In this document: one piece after another, positions 8,920 to 17,991 of the stretch
Layout of the letters: each line of letters begins with the position of its first letter
How positions within the stretch are numbered: position 1 is the stretch's first letter
DNA from: Microscilla marina ATCC 23134
GTDB lineage: Bacteria; Bacteroidota; Bacteroidia; Cytophagales; Microscillaceae
DNA: 64,000 nt
NCBI RefSeq assembly: GCF_000169175.1
Contig: NZ_AAWS01000019.1
Span: 62,001-126,000, forward strand
Direction: 5' to 3'
Made by a program: the position numbers and the translations under genes
The notes under the pieces: model-generated
The model's input: the letters and a program-made list of their open reading frames with translations, nothing else
What the model was told of the DNA's origin: nothing
Database searches by the model: none

Positions 8920-9918
8920 ATGCAATACGACTCGATAGAAGCAATATTTGACGCTTTTTCTCAGCAAAGGATATTAATTATAGGCGATGTAATGGTAGAC
9001 TCCTACCTTTGGGGAAAAGTTGAGCGTATTTCTCCTGAAGCTCCAGTGCCCATTGTGCAGGTTCAACAGCGCGAAAAAAGATTGGGTGGAGCCGCCAACG
9101 TAGCGATGAATATACAGGCATTGGGCGCTGAGCCTGTGCTATGCTCGGTGATAGGGAATGATGGCAGTGGTACCGATTTGCTCAATTTGCTTGATGCTCA
9201 CCGACTACCCAAAGAAGGTATGCTACAAAGTAAAGAGCGCATTACCACTATCAAACACCGTATTTTGTCGGGGCACCAACACATTCTGCGGGTAGATCAT
9301 GAACACACAACAAACCTTACTCCTACAGAAACCCACAGTTTGTTGGCGTTGGTTAAAAAACTGGCTGCCTCTTGTCAGGCCATTATTTTTGAAGATTATG
9401 ACAAAGGGGTGTTGGGTGAAGAGTTGATCCAGGGGGTCATCGAATATGCCAATGCAAAAGGGATTCCTACCATTGTCGATCCTAAAAAGAAGAACTTTTT
9501 GAATTACGCTGGCGCTACTTTGTTTAAGCCTAATTTAAAGGAACTAAAAGATGGATTGAAAATTGAGTTTAACGCCAAAGATGCCAACGAATTAAAAGAC
9601 GCAGTGGTCAAGCTTAAGCAAACACTTCAGGTAAAACAAGCCCTTGTAACTTTATCAGAGCTAGGCGTTTATATGGACAATGGGAAAGACAAAGTACACA
9701 TCCCAGCACACTTGCGCTCTATTGCAGATGTATCAGGGGCAGGTGATACACTTGTGAGTGTAGCAGCCTTGTGTTTGGCATTGAATACCTCTCCTCGATT
9801 TACTGCTGCCTTGTCGAACCTGGCAGGTGGACTCGTTTGTGAACATCTTGGAGTGGTATCTATAGATAAGCAATTGTTATTGAACGAAGCAATCAAACAT
9901 AATATACTCCAGCCATGA
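8920..9918 (+). CDS. rfaE1: D-glycero-beta-D-manno-heptose-7-phosphate kinase (RfaE domain I)
   Basis: 332 residues, PfkB/ribokinase fold. N-terminal IGDVMVDSYLWGKVERISPEAP and LGGAANVAMNIQALGA are characteristic of the HldE/RfaE kinase domain, and DVSGAGDTLVSVAA (about 268-281) is PfkB signature 2 with the catalytic Asp. The enzyme phosphorylates heptose-7-phosphate at O1 on the way to ADP-heptose for lipopolysaccharide core. The nucleotidyltransferase domain of bifunctional HldE is absent, so a separate rfaE2 must be elsewhere. The stop overlaps the start of trkH by 4 bp, so the two are translationally coupled, although no metabolic link is evident. Confidence 0.88.
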   Translation: MQYDSIEAIFDAFSQQRILIIGDVMVDSYLWGKVERISPEAPVPIVQVQQREKRLGGAANVAMNIQALGAEPVLCSVIGNDGSGTDLLNLLDAHRLPKEGMLQSKERITTIKHRILSGHQHILRVDHEHTTNLTPTETHSLLALVKKLAASCQAIIFEDYDKGVLGEELIQGVIEYANAKGIPTIVDPKKKNFLNYAGATLFKPNLKELKDGLKIEFNAKDANELKDAVVKLKQTLQVKQALVTLSELGVYMDNGKDKVHIPAHLRSIADVSGAGDTLVSVAALCLALNTSPRFTAALSNLAGGLVCEHLGVVSIDKQLLLNEAIKHNILQP

Positions 9919-11996
9919 ATCAAAGAGCAAGGTTTACAGAACAACTCAATCACCTGTTGTATAGTAATCAAGAGCGTATTGCCCATATTTTACGCATCAT
10001 TAATAATGTCAACACCTCAGCCATTATAGTGTTGCTATTGTATTGTTATGGAGCAGACCTCGAAGCAGATGATATATCGTCAGTGTTTAACTGGCTGGAG
10101 TTGAACATTTTTGTCTATGCCTTGCACTTCTTAGTTCGTTGGCTATATGCGCTCAATAGGCGAGTATTTATTACAGGAAACCTCTTTGAAACCATATTAG
10201 TAGGTGTTTTCTTATTCGTAGGACTCACCAATGCCTTGGGATTATACCTGTTTTATAATATTTTTCTTTTACTGGAGTTTGCCGATTATCGGGTATTCTA
10301 TGAATCGATCATTGCTACTTATTTGGTGGCATTGTTGTCTTACTCGGTGGTGCGTTCCAGTCAGGCAGTTTCTGACCTTAAAATTAACCCAGCCACCACC
10401 TTCATAGCAAGTTTTATTCTCTTGATACTGATAGGTACCGGCTTGTTGATGATGCCGGCAATGTCTACTGCTCCTGGCGGAGTCAACTTTCTGGATGCCT
10501 TGTTTACCTCTACCAGTGCTTCTTGTGTAACCGGGTTGTCGGTGATTTCGGCAGCATCAGATTTTAGCGTCAAAGGGCAAATCGTGATCCTGTTTTTGAT
10601 TCAATTGGGAGGAATTGGAATTGTGTCGTTTGCCACTTTTTTTGCTACTTTTTTGAGCCAGGGAGTAGGTATCAAGCAGCAGGCGATCATTCAGGATGTG
10701 TTAAGTAGCGAAAACCTTTCATCGGCACGCAACCTTTTGAAGCAGGTAATTGTGCTTACTTTTATTATTGAGGTTTTGGGTAGTATTGCCGTGTTTATGA
10801 CCTGGAACAAGGATGTAGTCTTTTACACCCCTGAATACAAAGAAGAATTTACCCTCAAAAAACCTTTTATTGATACTACAGGCACTGGGCAACCTGGCTT
10901 GGTAGATACAGTGAAAATTGATACTGCTGAGATAAACATTGATGAAGGTTTGCCTACTTTTGGCGAAGAAAAAGAAGTGACTCAAGTATCTACTGACAGC
11001 ACCCAAAAAAACGACACTAATACAAGTAGTGTGGCAAGTACCGACCCCTCTAACACTGGAGTACCCGCCAATTTAAGAATCAACAATAGCCTGGGCAATA
11101 AGATCTATTTCTCTGTTTTTCACTCCATTTCGGCGTTTTGTAACGCTGGGTTTAGTTTGTTTCCTGATGGTTTGTACCAAAAAGGAGTACGCAGTAGTTA
11201 TATTCTACATTTGGTGTTTGTGCTCATCATTACCTTTGGTAGTTTGGGCTTTTCAGCAATACAAGATATTTTTTCACCTAAAAACATGCGTGAAAGACTG
11301 GCAATGCCCTGGAAACAATGGTCATTGGGTACCCGTATTGCCGTAAACATGACCTTATTTCTAACTATTTTGGGGGCTGTAGGTTTCTATTTCTTAGAGC
11401 AAGGCAAACCAGCCCTTCAGGATAAAAACTTGCTAGAGTCAATCATTACATCTTTGTTTCAGTCTGCCACTACCCGTACTGCAGGTTTCAATACGGTTGA
11501 ACTTGGACTGTCTACCCCTTCTTTACCCAGTTACATTATGATCATATTTCTGATGTTTATTGGAGCTGCTCCCGGGTCTACCGGAGGAGGAATTAAAACT
11601 ACTACTTTTCTGCTTTTAATTATGTCGGCAATAGCCAATATACAAGGCAAGAAAACCGTAGATTTAGGGAGGCGCCAAATTGCTCAAGACGTCATTTCGC
11701 GCGCTTTCTCTATTGTGGCCTTTGCTATTACCTACAATTTTGTTTGTATGTTTATTTTGGCCATTACCCAACCCAATGCCCCTTTACTACAGCTGTTCTT
11801 TGAGCAAATCTCAGCATTTGCTACAGTAGGTTTAAGTACAGGCATCACAGGCAACTTAACCGAAGGAAGCAAAATTGTGATCATTACTAGTATGTATATA
11901 GGCAGGGTAGGAACATTGACGCTTGCACTTGCCTTAAGTAAAAAAGTAATTAGTACCTCGTATAAATATCCTACTGCACATGTAATGGTAGGTTAG
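9915..11996 (+). CDS. trkH: TrkH/KtrB-family potassium uptake channel protein, extended form
   Basis: 693 residues, clearly longer than the usual 450-500. An extra N-terminal part of about 140 residues contains several membrane helices. The four pore loops are visible: TSTSASCVTGLSVIS, FHSISAFCNAGFSLF, SATTRTAGFNTVEL and ISAFATVGLSTGITG, each with the selectivity-filter glycine. A hydrophilic Asp/Thr/Ser-rich insertion of about 75 residues (about 310-385) lies between the first and second filters. The protein is the membrane K+ pathway of Trk/Ktr systems, normally gated by a cytoplasmic TrkA/KtrA ring, which is not encoded nearby. Translationally coupled to the upstream heptose kinase (ATGA overlap). 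Confidence 0.9.
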   Translation: MNQRARFTEQLNHLLYSNQERIAHILRIINNVNTSAIIVLLLYCYGADLEADDISSVFNWLELNIFVYALHFLVRWLYALNRRVFITGNLFETILVGVFLFVGLTNALGLYLFYNIFLLLEFADYRVFYESIIATYLVALLSYSVVRSSQAVSDLKINPATTFIASFILLILIGTGLLMMPAMSTAPGGVNFLDALFTSTSASCVTGLSVISAASDFSVKGQIVILFLIQLGGIGIVSFATFFATFLSQGVGIKQQAIIQDVLSSENLSSARNLLKQVIVLTFIIEVLGSIAVFMTWNKDVVFYTPEYKEEFTLKKPFIDTTGTGQPGLVDTVKIDTAEINIDEGLPTFGEEKEVTQVSTDSTQKNDTNTSSVASTDPSNTGVPANLRINNSLGNKIYFSVFHSISAFCNAGFSLFPDGLYQKGVRSSYILHLVFVLIITFGSLGFSAIQDIFSPKNMRERLAMPWKQWSLGTRIAVNMTLFLTILGAVGFYFLEQGKPALQDKNLLESIITSLFQSATTRTAGFNTVELGLSTPSLPSYIMIIFLMFIGAAPGSTGGGIKTTTFLLLIMSAIANIQGKKTVDLGRRQIAQDVISRAFSIVAFAITYNFVCMFILAITQPNAPLLQLFFEQISAFATVGLSTGITGNLTEGSKIVIITSMYIGRVGTLTLALALSKKVISTSYKYPTAHVMVG

Positions 11997-12803
11997 AACG
12001 AACTCAACTTGAGTTAAACCCAATAAAAAAAAGCCTGTATTTTCAGTCAATTGTTTTGGCTTAGTTTGGTCATTCTGACTCAATGCTACTGCTTTGCCTG
12101 GTTTGAATTAGAAGGCATTTATTTTGTGATATTTCAAATATACCCAACGGCTAACAATTAGGTTGACACATTCCAGTTCAACAACATCTTTTAGTATCTA
12201 ATAAGTGATCATTCATCTCAAAGGCTTCCTGCATCTTACTTGAGGTTATTACTAACTATCTACCAGCTTTCCAGCCCTAATAATGCATTGATGACCTCTT
12301 TGTTTTCCGGTAATTGTATAATTTGTTCTTGTATTAATCGTAAATTAATTAGGTGTTAAAACTTTAATGAGTCATGAAACATCGCATAAAAATAACCCCA
12401 ATGCTTAAAAACGGCTAATAATTGTACCTTTAGTAAAACACTTAGACTTTTAAGAAGGCCAAAGTCAGTACTTTCAAGTGAGTTTACTCAAAACTCACGT
12501 TTTGCTAATTGTTTAGAAATCCATTGAATAAGAAAAATTTGTATATTTACCACATACTACTTAAAGGCTTGGTTAAATTCTGTTGCCAGTGGTAAAGTCA
12601 TTTTTTTAGCCTGAATTGTAAGGTTTGACCAAATTTTAAAACATATAAGTACCAAGGCAGCATTAAACATACCTAAAGAGTAGGTGTAACTACCTTATGA
12701 TGAACAAGTTGCTCTTACTTGTAGCACCGATATACATCGGTATCTAAGGACTTATAGCTAATTACTTGCTGCTACTTACTCCATATAACTTTTACTCAAA
12801 ACA
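11997..12803. other. 800-bp gap without a gene
   Basis: No coding frame supported. It contains a terminator-like hairpin GTGAGTTT/AAACTCAC at 12478-12498 followed by GTTTTG, not attached to any gene, and an R1 copy at 12725. It also presumably carries the promoter of the ABC ATPase gene, which I could not identify. Confidence 0.55.
12725..12752 (+). repeat. R1 mini-element, copy 3
   Basis: Exact 28-bp match to the core at 6328-6355. It sits 52 bp before the ABC ATPase start, flanked by CAAGTTGCTCTTACTTGTAG and TATAGCTAATTACTTG. Confidence 0.8.
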
Positions 12804-13544
12804 ATGAATTCAGAAAATAAAAAACGCATTATTCAAACCAGTGACATAGCCAAAACTTACCATATGGGAAGTGAAGTAGTCAAGGCGCTTAAGTCTATCT
12901 CTATTGATATTTATCAGGGAGAGTATGTGGCTTTTATGGGACCTTCGGGTTCGGGCAAGTCTACACTGATGAATATTATAGGTTGTTTGGATACGCCCAC
13001 CAGTGGCACTTATATCCTGAACGACAATGATGTAAGTGACTTGACTGAAAACGAGTTGGCAGAGATTAGAAATAAAGAAATTGGGTTTGTTTTCCAGACA
13101 TTTAACTTATTACCCCGAAATACTGCCCTTGAAAACGTAGCCTTACCACTGATATATGCGGGCTATAATAAATATGATCGGGAGGAAAAAGCCTTGTCTG
13201 CCCTTACAAGCGTAGGTTTGGGCGATCGTTATCGGCATAAACCCAACGAAATGTCAGGAGGACAACGCCAACGGGTGGCAATTGCCAGGGCTTTGGTAAA
13301 CGATCCCAGTATTATCCTTGCAGATGAGCCCACGGGTAACCTGGACTCTAAAACCTCTTATGAGATTATGGATTTGTTTGATGAGTTGCACCAAAAAGGA
13401 AATACCATTATCATGGTAACACACGAGGACGACATAGCCCATTATGCACATAGAATAGTACGTTTACGCGACGGGTTGGTAGAAACAGACATCATCAATA
13501 CCAATGTTACTCGTCCCGAAAAACCTACTTCTATGCCTGAGTAG
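12804..13544 (+). CDS. ABC transporter ATPase of the LolD/MacB group
   Basis: 246 residues, a single nucleotide-binding domain. Walker [10 protein letters not shown] at 46-54, Q-loop [11 protein letters not shown], signature MSGGQRQR, Walker [10 protein letters not shown] and the switch His in MVTHEDD are all intact. The [15 protein letters not shown] stretch is typical of the LolD/MacB/FtsE-like exporters that power lipoprotein release or tripartite pumps rather than importers. No permease gene is adjacent on either side: upstream is an R1-bearing gap and downstream an R6 repeat. It therefore either works with permeases encoded elsewhere or has been separated from them by rearrangement around the repeats. 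Confidence 0.9.
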   Translation: MNSENKKRIIQTSDIAKTYHMGSEVVKALKSISIDIYQGEYVAFMGPSGSGKSTLMNIIGCLDTPTSGTYILNDNDVSDLTENELAEIRNKEIGFVFQTFNLLPRNTALENVALPLIYAGYNKYDREEKALSALTSVGLGDRYRHKPNEMSGGQRQRVAIARALVNDPSIILADEPTGNLDSKTSYEIMDLFDELHQKGNTIIMVTHEDDIAHYAHRIVRLRDGLVETDIINTNVTRPEKPTSMPE

Positions 13545-13610
13545 AAAATAAAAAAAGAAACATAAGAACGCCTGAGTTGAGATAAAATTAATAGCATTGA
13601 GTAGCATACC

Positions 13611-13792
13611 CAATACTCCGCAGTGATTTTAGTCAAAGTTGTTTGCTGGTTATCAGTCATTGATGAATTTAAAAACTATTTAATTGTGTGTTTAGGCATA
13701 AAACCGAAACACTTTTAAAAATAAAGTGAGTACGCAATCTTAATATAAAATACTGGTTTACAGCATTTAACAAGGTGAACATTTACTCGAAT
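13611..13792 (+). repeat. R6 dispersed element, copy 2 (empty site)
   Basis: 182-bp copy of the 6275-6512 element, lacking the 56-bp R1-bearing block; the junction reads TTTGCT-GGTTATCAG where copy 1 has the insertion. The remainder of the 13545-13934 gap is AT-rich, with short GGACTATTG repeats after the element and no gene. Confidence 0.85.
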
Positions 13793-13934
13793 CAGCTATG
13801 GACTATTGACTAAATACTATGGACTATTGATACCTAAATAAGTAAACAAACTGATCAATTAATAGCACTATAAACATTCATGAGAGCATGCTGATGACCA
13901 GATGCTTATCAAGTATTATTAACCAATTATTACA

Positions 13935-15179
13935 ATGACACCACTTGTTGCCGAATTACAGGATTTGGAGGTATTTGAACAATTTGTGCTGGATGAAGCC
14001 CATCACCTCGAAAAAATTGAGCAATACCTCAATCGTTTTAACTTGTTTGAAGTATTGGGGGTTGATACACAAACCCAACAGCATTCTAACTTTATTGCCT
14101 GGTTGCTTGATCCTAAAGGCTCGCATGGTATCGGGCAGTTTTTTTTGAAGCAACTTATCACTCACTTTCATTATTTGAGCAAACCTGACAAAATCAGGTA
14201 TAGCTTGGGCGATTTTGAGAAAACCGAAATATTAAGGGACTATGAGGGAGTAGATATATTGGTGTTGAATGATGAAGTAAAGTTTACTATTTGCATCAAA
14301 AACTTTTTGGACATACCATTGTACAACGCTGAAGAGGTACTGCAACACAATTACAAATTGATAGAAAACCGATGGCCAGGTGATGAATATACCAATTACT
14401 ACCTGTATATTACCCCCCGACATCCTTTGAGATTTATCAAACAAGAGGTTTATTTTCAACATTTGGCTTATAGTACCCTTAGGTCAATGATAAACCAGGT
14501 GCTGACGCATGCTTACCTGGACACTCAAGTAGCATTTTTTATACAGTCATACATTGATAGTGTAGATAAAAACATGATGGAGGACGACGAACACATTCGC
14601 CTGGCACAGCAAATTTATAAACGGCACCACAAGGCAATTGAGTTTATCATGCAGCATAAACCCAACCTGTCAGGAATATTTACGCAAGTAAGGCAGTATT
14701 TTCTTGCCGAACGCCATACCGAGTATAAGTTGCTTACGCCTAATGATGCACGGGTGATAAGAATATTGCCCCAGGAGGTGTACCCTATTTTTGTGCGCGA
14801 GCAATTTGCTTCATGGGAAGGCTCAGGAGCTATGTTTGCCATTGAACTATTTTTTGAAGCAGAGCGTATTTGGGTTCAATTCTGCTTTGGGGGTATTTGG
14901 GGGCATAAGAACAAACCAGAAGAAAAGCATCGCCTACAACAAATCAAAACCAGGTATTTTGATCGAATGAAGACTTTTTCTTCATTACAAAGTGCGTTGG
15001 TACGTGATGCAAAACCTACCTCTAGCTATCCATCCATTGCTAACTTTACTTTGCTTAAAGCTGAAGAACTTTCGTTAGATACCCCTGATATGTTTGATGT
15101 GTTTTTAGAACGTTTCAAGTACTTCGAGCAAGAGGTTATTCGGCATTGGAAACATGAAGTTTTGCTTCACTTGCCCTAA
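13935..15179 (+). CDS. PD-(D/E)XK nuclease-superfamily protein with a degenerate active site
   Basis: 414 residues, soluble. The N-terminal FNLFEVLGVDTQTQQHSNFIAWLLDPKGSHGIG is the hallmark of the PDDEXK_4 family, in which HS-xF-xAWLLDP precedes the nuclease core. The core Asp is present (GVDIL, D107), but the expected ENK of the E-x-K motif reads C-I-K (C120, K122), so the metal-binding Glu is apparently replaced by Cys. Family members are usually uncharacterised, some near restriction or defence genes. Monocistronic, with a clear terminator at 15239. It may be an inactive nuclease acting as a binding protein, or the Glu may come from another position. Confidence 0.7.
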   Translation: MTPLVAELQDLEVFEQFVLDEAHHLEKIEQYLNRFNLFEVLGVDTQTQQHSNFIAWLLDPKGSHGIGQFFLKQLITHFHYLSKPDKIRYSLGDFEKTEILRDYEGVDILVLNDEVKFTICIKNFLDIPLYNAEEVLQHNYKLIENRWPGDEYTNYYLYITPRHPLRFIKQEVYFQHLAYSTLRSMINQVLTHAYLDTQVAFFIQSYIDSVDKNMMEDDEHIRLAQQIYKRHHKAIEFIMQHKPNLSGIFTQVRQYFLAERHTEYKLLTPNDARVIRILPQEVYPIFVREQFASWEGSGAMFAIELFFEAERIWVQFCFGGIWGHKNKPEEKHRLQQIKTRYFDRMKTFSSLQSALVRDAKPTSSYPSIANFTLLKAEELSLDTPDMFDVFLERFKYFEQEVIRHWKHEVLLHLP

Positions 15180-15238
15180 TAAGGATTAAAGATTTTTTTT
15201 GCCAAACTTTATTTTTGTAAATATGGTGCTAAGCTTTC

Positions 15239-15280
15239 AAACATTTTGTACAAACCCAGGGCTTGTACAAAATGTTTTTT
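15239..15280 (+). terminator. Terminator of the PD-(D/E)XK gene
   Basis: AAACATTTTGTACAA (15239-15253) pairs perfectly with TTGTACAAAATGTTT (15263-15277), followed by TTT. The 15-bp stem begins 60 bp after the stop. Confidence 0.8.
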
Positions 15281-15328
15281 GAAATACAGATAGCCCGTTT
15301 TCAATGACTTGGGATGGCTCTAAGAGAA

Positions 15329-15359
15329 TTGATATTTATAGTAGATATAGTTATATTTG
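15329..15359 (+). promoter_or_regulatory. Bacteroidota-type promoter of the cobalamin adenosyltransferase gene
   Basis: TTG at 15329-15331, exactly 20 bp, then TATATTTG at 15352-15359. This matches the -33 TTG / -7 TAnnTTTG consensus of Bacteroidota sigma-ABfr. It would give a leader of roughly 15 nt before the ATG at 15381. Confidence 0.65.
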
Positions 15360-15380
15360 TCTTGCAATTTAATAGGCTAA

Positions 15381-15938
15381 ATGAAAATATATACCAAAAC
15401 CGGAGACAAAGGAAAGACATCGTTGATTGGAGGAACCAGGGTGTCAAAATCGCACTTGAGAATAGAAGCTTATGGCACAGTAGACGAGTTAAACTCTTAT
15501 ATTGGGCTGTTGAGCGATCAGCCAGTGAATAAACCACATCTGGCAGTATTGAAGGAAATCCAAGACCGCCTGTTTACCATTGGGTCATCGTTGGCGTCTG
15601 ATCCTGAAAAGTCTAAAATGAAAATTCCTGATTTGCTGGAAACGGACATTGCTTTGCTGGAAAGCGAAATGGATAAGATGAATGCAGTATTGCCTGAACT
15701 TAGGGCGTTTGTATTGCCAGGAGGACACTCATCTATCTCGTTTGGACACATTGCACGAACAGTATGTCGACGAGCAGAACGAATGGTCATTGCTTTGCAA
15801 GAAGTAGATTTTGTGGCTGATTTGGTGGTACAATACCTCAATCGCCTTTCTGATTACTTGTTTACTTTGTGTAGGGCAATGCACCAATACATGGAGATAG
15901 CAGAAACCCCCTGGCAGCCCCGGATGGCTAAAAAGTAA
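15381..15938 (+). CDS. PduO-type cob(I)alamin adenosyltransferase
   Basis: 185 residues, an all-helical family. The N-terminal KIYTKTGDKGKTSLIGGTRV is the ATP-binding signature of PduO/MMAB enzymes, followed by RIEAYGTVDELNSYIG, and the second signature VCRRAERMVIAL (about 131-142) holds the conserved Arg and Glu. It transfers adenosyl from ATP to cob(I)alamin to give coenzyme B12, needed for example by methylmalonyl-CoA mutase. No other B12 gene is in the window. Length and start agree with the family; the start is also supported by the promoter 22 bp upstream. Confidence 0.93.
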   Translation: MKIYTKTGDKGKTSLIGGTRVSKSHLRIEAYGTVDELNSYIGLLSDQPVNKPHLAVLKEIQDRLFTIGSSLASDPEKSKMKIPDLLETDIALLESEMDKMNAVLPELRAFVLPGGHSSISFGHIARTVCRRAERMVIALQEVDFVADLVVQYLNRLSDYLFTLCRAMHQYMEIAETPWQPRMAKK

Positions 15939-16071
15939 CCCCGGGTAAAACCTGATAAAAAATGATCATTTTACAGGTAGACAACATTCCTTGAGTTGAT
16001 ATAAGTTGCGACTCTATTTTAGTAAGTGTTACAAAGTTATAACACAGATATTCACGTAAAAAAATCACATA

Positions 16072-17151
16072 ATGACAGAGACAGTAGAAGAAAAGTTAAG
16101 CATTAGGACAGAGAAAGTAGAAAAGTCACGTTTGCCTGAAGTTGATTTTGAAAATTTACCATTTGGGCGTGTGTTTTCTGATCACATGTTTGTTGCTGAT
16201 TATAAAGATAATGGATGGCACGACCTAAGAGTTGTTCCTTATGCCAATATATCTTTTAGTCCGGCAATGTCTACTTTGCATTATGCACAGTCTATTTTTG
16301 AAGGAATGAAAGCTTATAAGCGAGCCGATGGAGGGGTATACTTATTCAGGCCAGACGAAAACTTTAACCGTATGAATATTTCGGCAAACCGTATGTGCAT
16401 GCCCGAAATACGCGAAGAAGTTTTTATGGACGGCTTAAAAGAGCTCATTAAACTTGATCAGGGTTGGGTCCCAGGGCAAGAAGGAAGCACGCTTTACATT
16501 CGTCCGTTTATGTTTGCAGCTGATGATTTTATTGGGGTGCGTCCATCAGATACCTACAAGTTTATGATTTTTACTTGTCCGGTAGCCAGTTATTATGCGG
16601 AGCCGGTGCGGGTGCGTATCGAAACTGACTATACCCGTGCTGCAAAAGGAGGGGTAGGCTACGCCAAAACTGCCGGAAACTATGCAGCATCTTTGTATGC
16701 TGCACGCAATGCCCAAAAAGATGGTTATCACCAAGTGATTTGGACTGATGGAGCCGAACACAAATACATTGAAGAGTCAGGAACAATGAACTTGTTCTTT
16801 AAAATAGATGGAACCCTTGTTACTGCGGCATTGGGCGATAGTGTTTTGAATGGAATTACCCGTAAAAGCATTATACAACTGGCAAAAGACTTTGGACAAC
16901 CTGTAGAAGAACGTCGCATTAGTGTAGAAGAAATAGACAAAGCACTGAAAGAGGGGAGGGTAGAAGAGGCTTTTGGTGCAGGTACTGCTGCAGTAGTATC
17001 TTCTATTAAAACCGTAGGGCACCAAGGGACTGATTATGACTTACCACCAATGGTAGAAGGAACCTTTGCTTATAAGGTAAAAGAAACTTTGCACAACATT
17101 CGTATGGGCAAAGTAGAAGATAAACATCAATGGATGGTGAAAGTAAACTAA
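16072..17151 (+). CDS. ilvE: Branched-chain amino acid aminotransferase
   Basis: 359 residues, fold-type IV PLP enzyme of the long (eukaryote-like, BCAT type II) group. Indicators are FGRVFSDHMF, LHYAQSIFEGMKAYKRADGGVYLFRPDENFNRMN, LYIRPFMFA, the PLP lysine in GGVGYAKTAGNYAASL, and ESGTMNLFF plus NGITRKSI. It interconverts Leu, Ile and Val with their 2-oxo acids using glutamate/2-oxoglutarate, both the last step of synthesis and the first of breakdown. Stand-alone gene; the ilv/leu genes are not in the window. A perfect 16-bp-stem terminator follows. Confidence 0.94.
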   Translation: MTETVEEKLSIRTEKVEKSRLPEVDFENLPFGRVFSDHMFVADYKDNGWHDLRVVPYANISFSPAMSTLHYAQSIFEGMKAYKRADGGVYLFRPDENFNRMNISANRMCMPEIREEVFMDGLKELIKLDQGWVPGQEGSTLYIRPFMFAADDFIGVRPSDTYKFMIFTCPVASYYAEPVRVRIETDYTRAAKGGVGYAKTAGNYAASLYAARNAQKDGYHQVIWTDGAEHKYIEESGTMNLFFKIDGTLVTAALGDSVLNGITRKSIIQLAKDFGQPVEERRISVEEIDKALKEGRVEEAFGAGTAAVVSSIKTVGHQGTDYDLPPMVEGTFAYKVKETLHNIRMGKVEDKHQWMVKVN

Positions 17152-17165
17152 ATAAAATCAACCAT

Positions 17166-17199
17166 AAAAGACCACAAACTTGCAAGTTTGTGGTCTTTT
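17166..17199 (+). terminator. Terminator of ilvE
   Basis: AAAAGACCACAAACTT and AAGTTTGTGGTCTTTT form a perfect 16-bp stem with a 2-nt centre, starting 14 bp after the stop codon. Confidence 0.85.
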
Positions 17200-17378
17200 G
17201 GTTTACAGGCATAAGACTTAAACGAATACAAAAAAACTGGCAAAGTACCTTGTTTTACGATCAGACTTTTATAAATTGTACACAGTATCTTTCATAAGGT
17301 GCTACTACTAAAATTACCAACCAAATATTAAAATAAAGGTAGTTGAGCTTGTTTCACAATCTCTAAATCACCTATTGT

Positions 17379-17744
17379 ATGGTAGAAATAATCAGTCTTG
17401 AAGGAACCGAAGATACTCCAAAAATCGTTTTAGATCCTAAAAATGGAGTATTTGAATTTACTGGCAGGTCTTTACCAGAAGACGCCATGGATTTTTATGA
17501 ACCAGTAGTAGAATGGTTTGGCAGGTATAAAAACAATCCCAATGCCCAAACCAAAGTAGTCTTTAAACTAGAGTATATCAACTCAGCTTCTACCAAAGCT
17601 TGTGTAGATGTACTGAAAGCCTTAGAACCTATCCCTCATACACAGGTGGTATGGGTCTATGACGACGAAGATATAGAAGACCTGGGAAAACAATTTGCCC
17701 GCTTGGTGGAAGTCCCCTTTCAGGTTACCCGAGAAGAAATGTAG
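17379..17744 (+). CDS. SiaC-family (DUF1987) regulatory phosphoprotein
   Basis: 121 residues. The pattern PKIVLDPKNGVFEFTGRSLPEDAMDFYEPVVEWFGRY followed by FKLEYINSASTKACVDVLKAL is diagnostic of DUF1987, the SiaC family. In Pseudomonas SiaC is phosphorylated by the SiaB kinase and dephosphorylated by the SpoIIE-type phosphatase SiaA, and unphosphorylated SiaC activates a diguanylate cyclase. The NSASTKA stretch carries the candidate phospho-acceptor Ser/Thr. Neither a SiaB-like kinase nor a GGDEF protein is adjacent here; a SpoIIE-type phosphatase is at 2933. Monocistronic, with its own terminator. Confidence 0.85.
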   Translation: MVEIISLEGTEDTPKIVLDPKNGVFEFTGRSLPEDAMDFYEPVVEWFGRYKNNPNAQTKVVFKLEYINSASTKACVDVLKALEPIPHTQVVWVYDDEDIEDLGKQFARLVEVPFQVTREEM

Positions 17745-17777
17745 CTGTAAACTGGCTGAATTACTCACAAAAAACTG

Positions 17778-17806
17778 CGATTATCCTTTAGGGTAATCGT
17801 TTTTTT
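17778..17806 (+). terminator. Terminator of the SiaC-like gene
   Basis: CGATTATCC pairs with GGGTAATCG (one G-T pair) around TTTA, followed by a run of seven T. Confidence 0.85.
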
Positions 17807-17991
17807 GTTTTCATACAAAAAAAATAAAAATTTAAATAATTGATTTTAAGAGGGTTATATATTATTTGAATGTTTTCATACAAAAAAAAGCCAGGCTGTT
17901 AAACCTTTGCTCTACATTACACTCTAAGGGGCATAAGTTTATTAAAAACGAAGAACAAAATTTTTATCTTATTATTTAAAAATTTACACAA

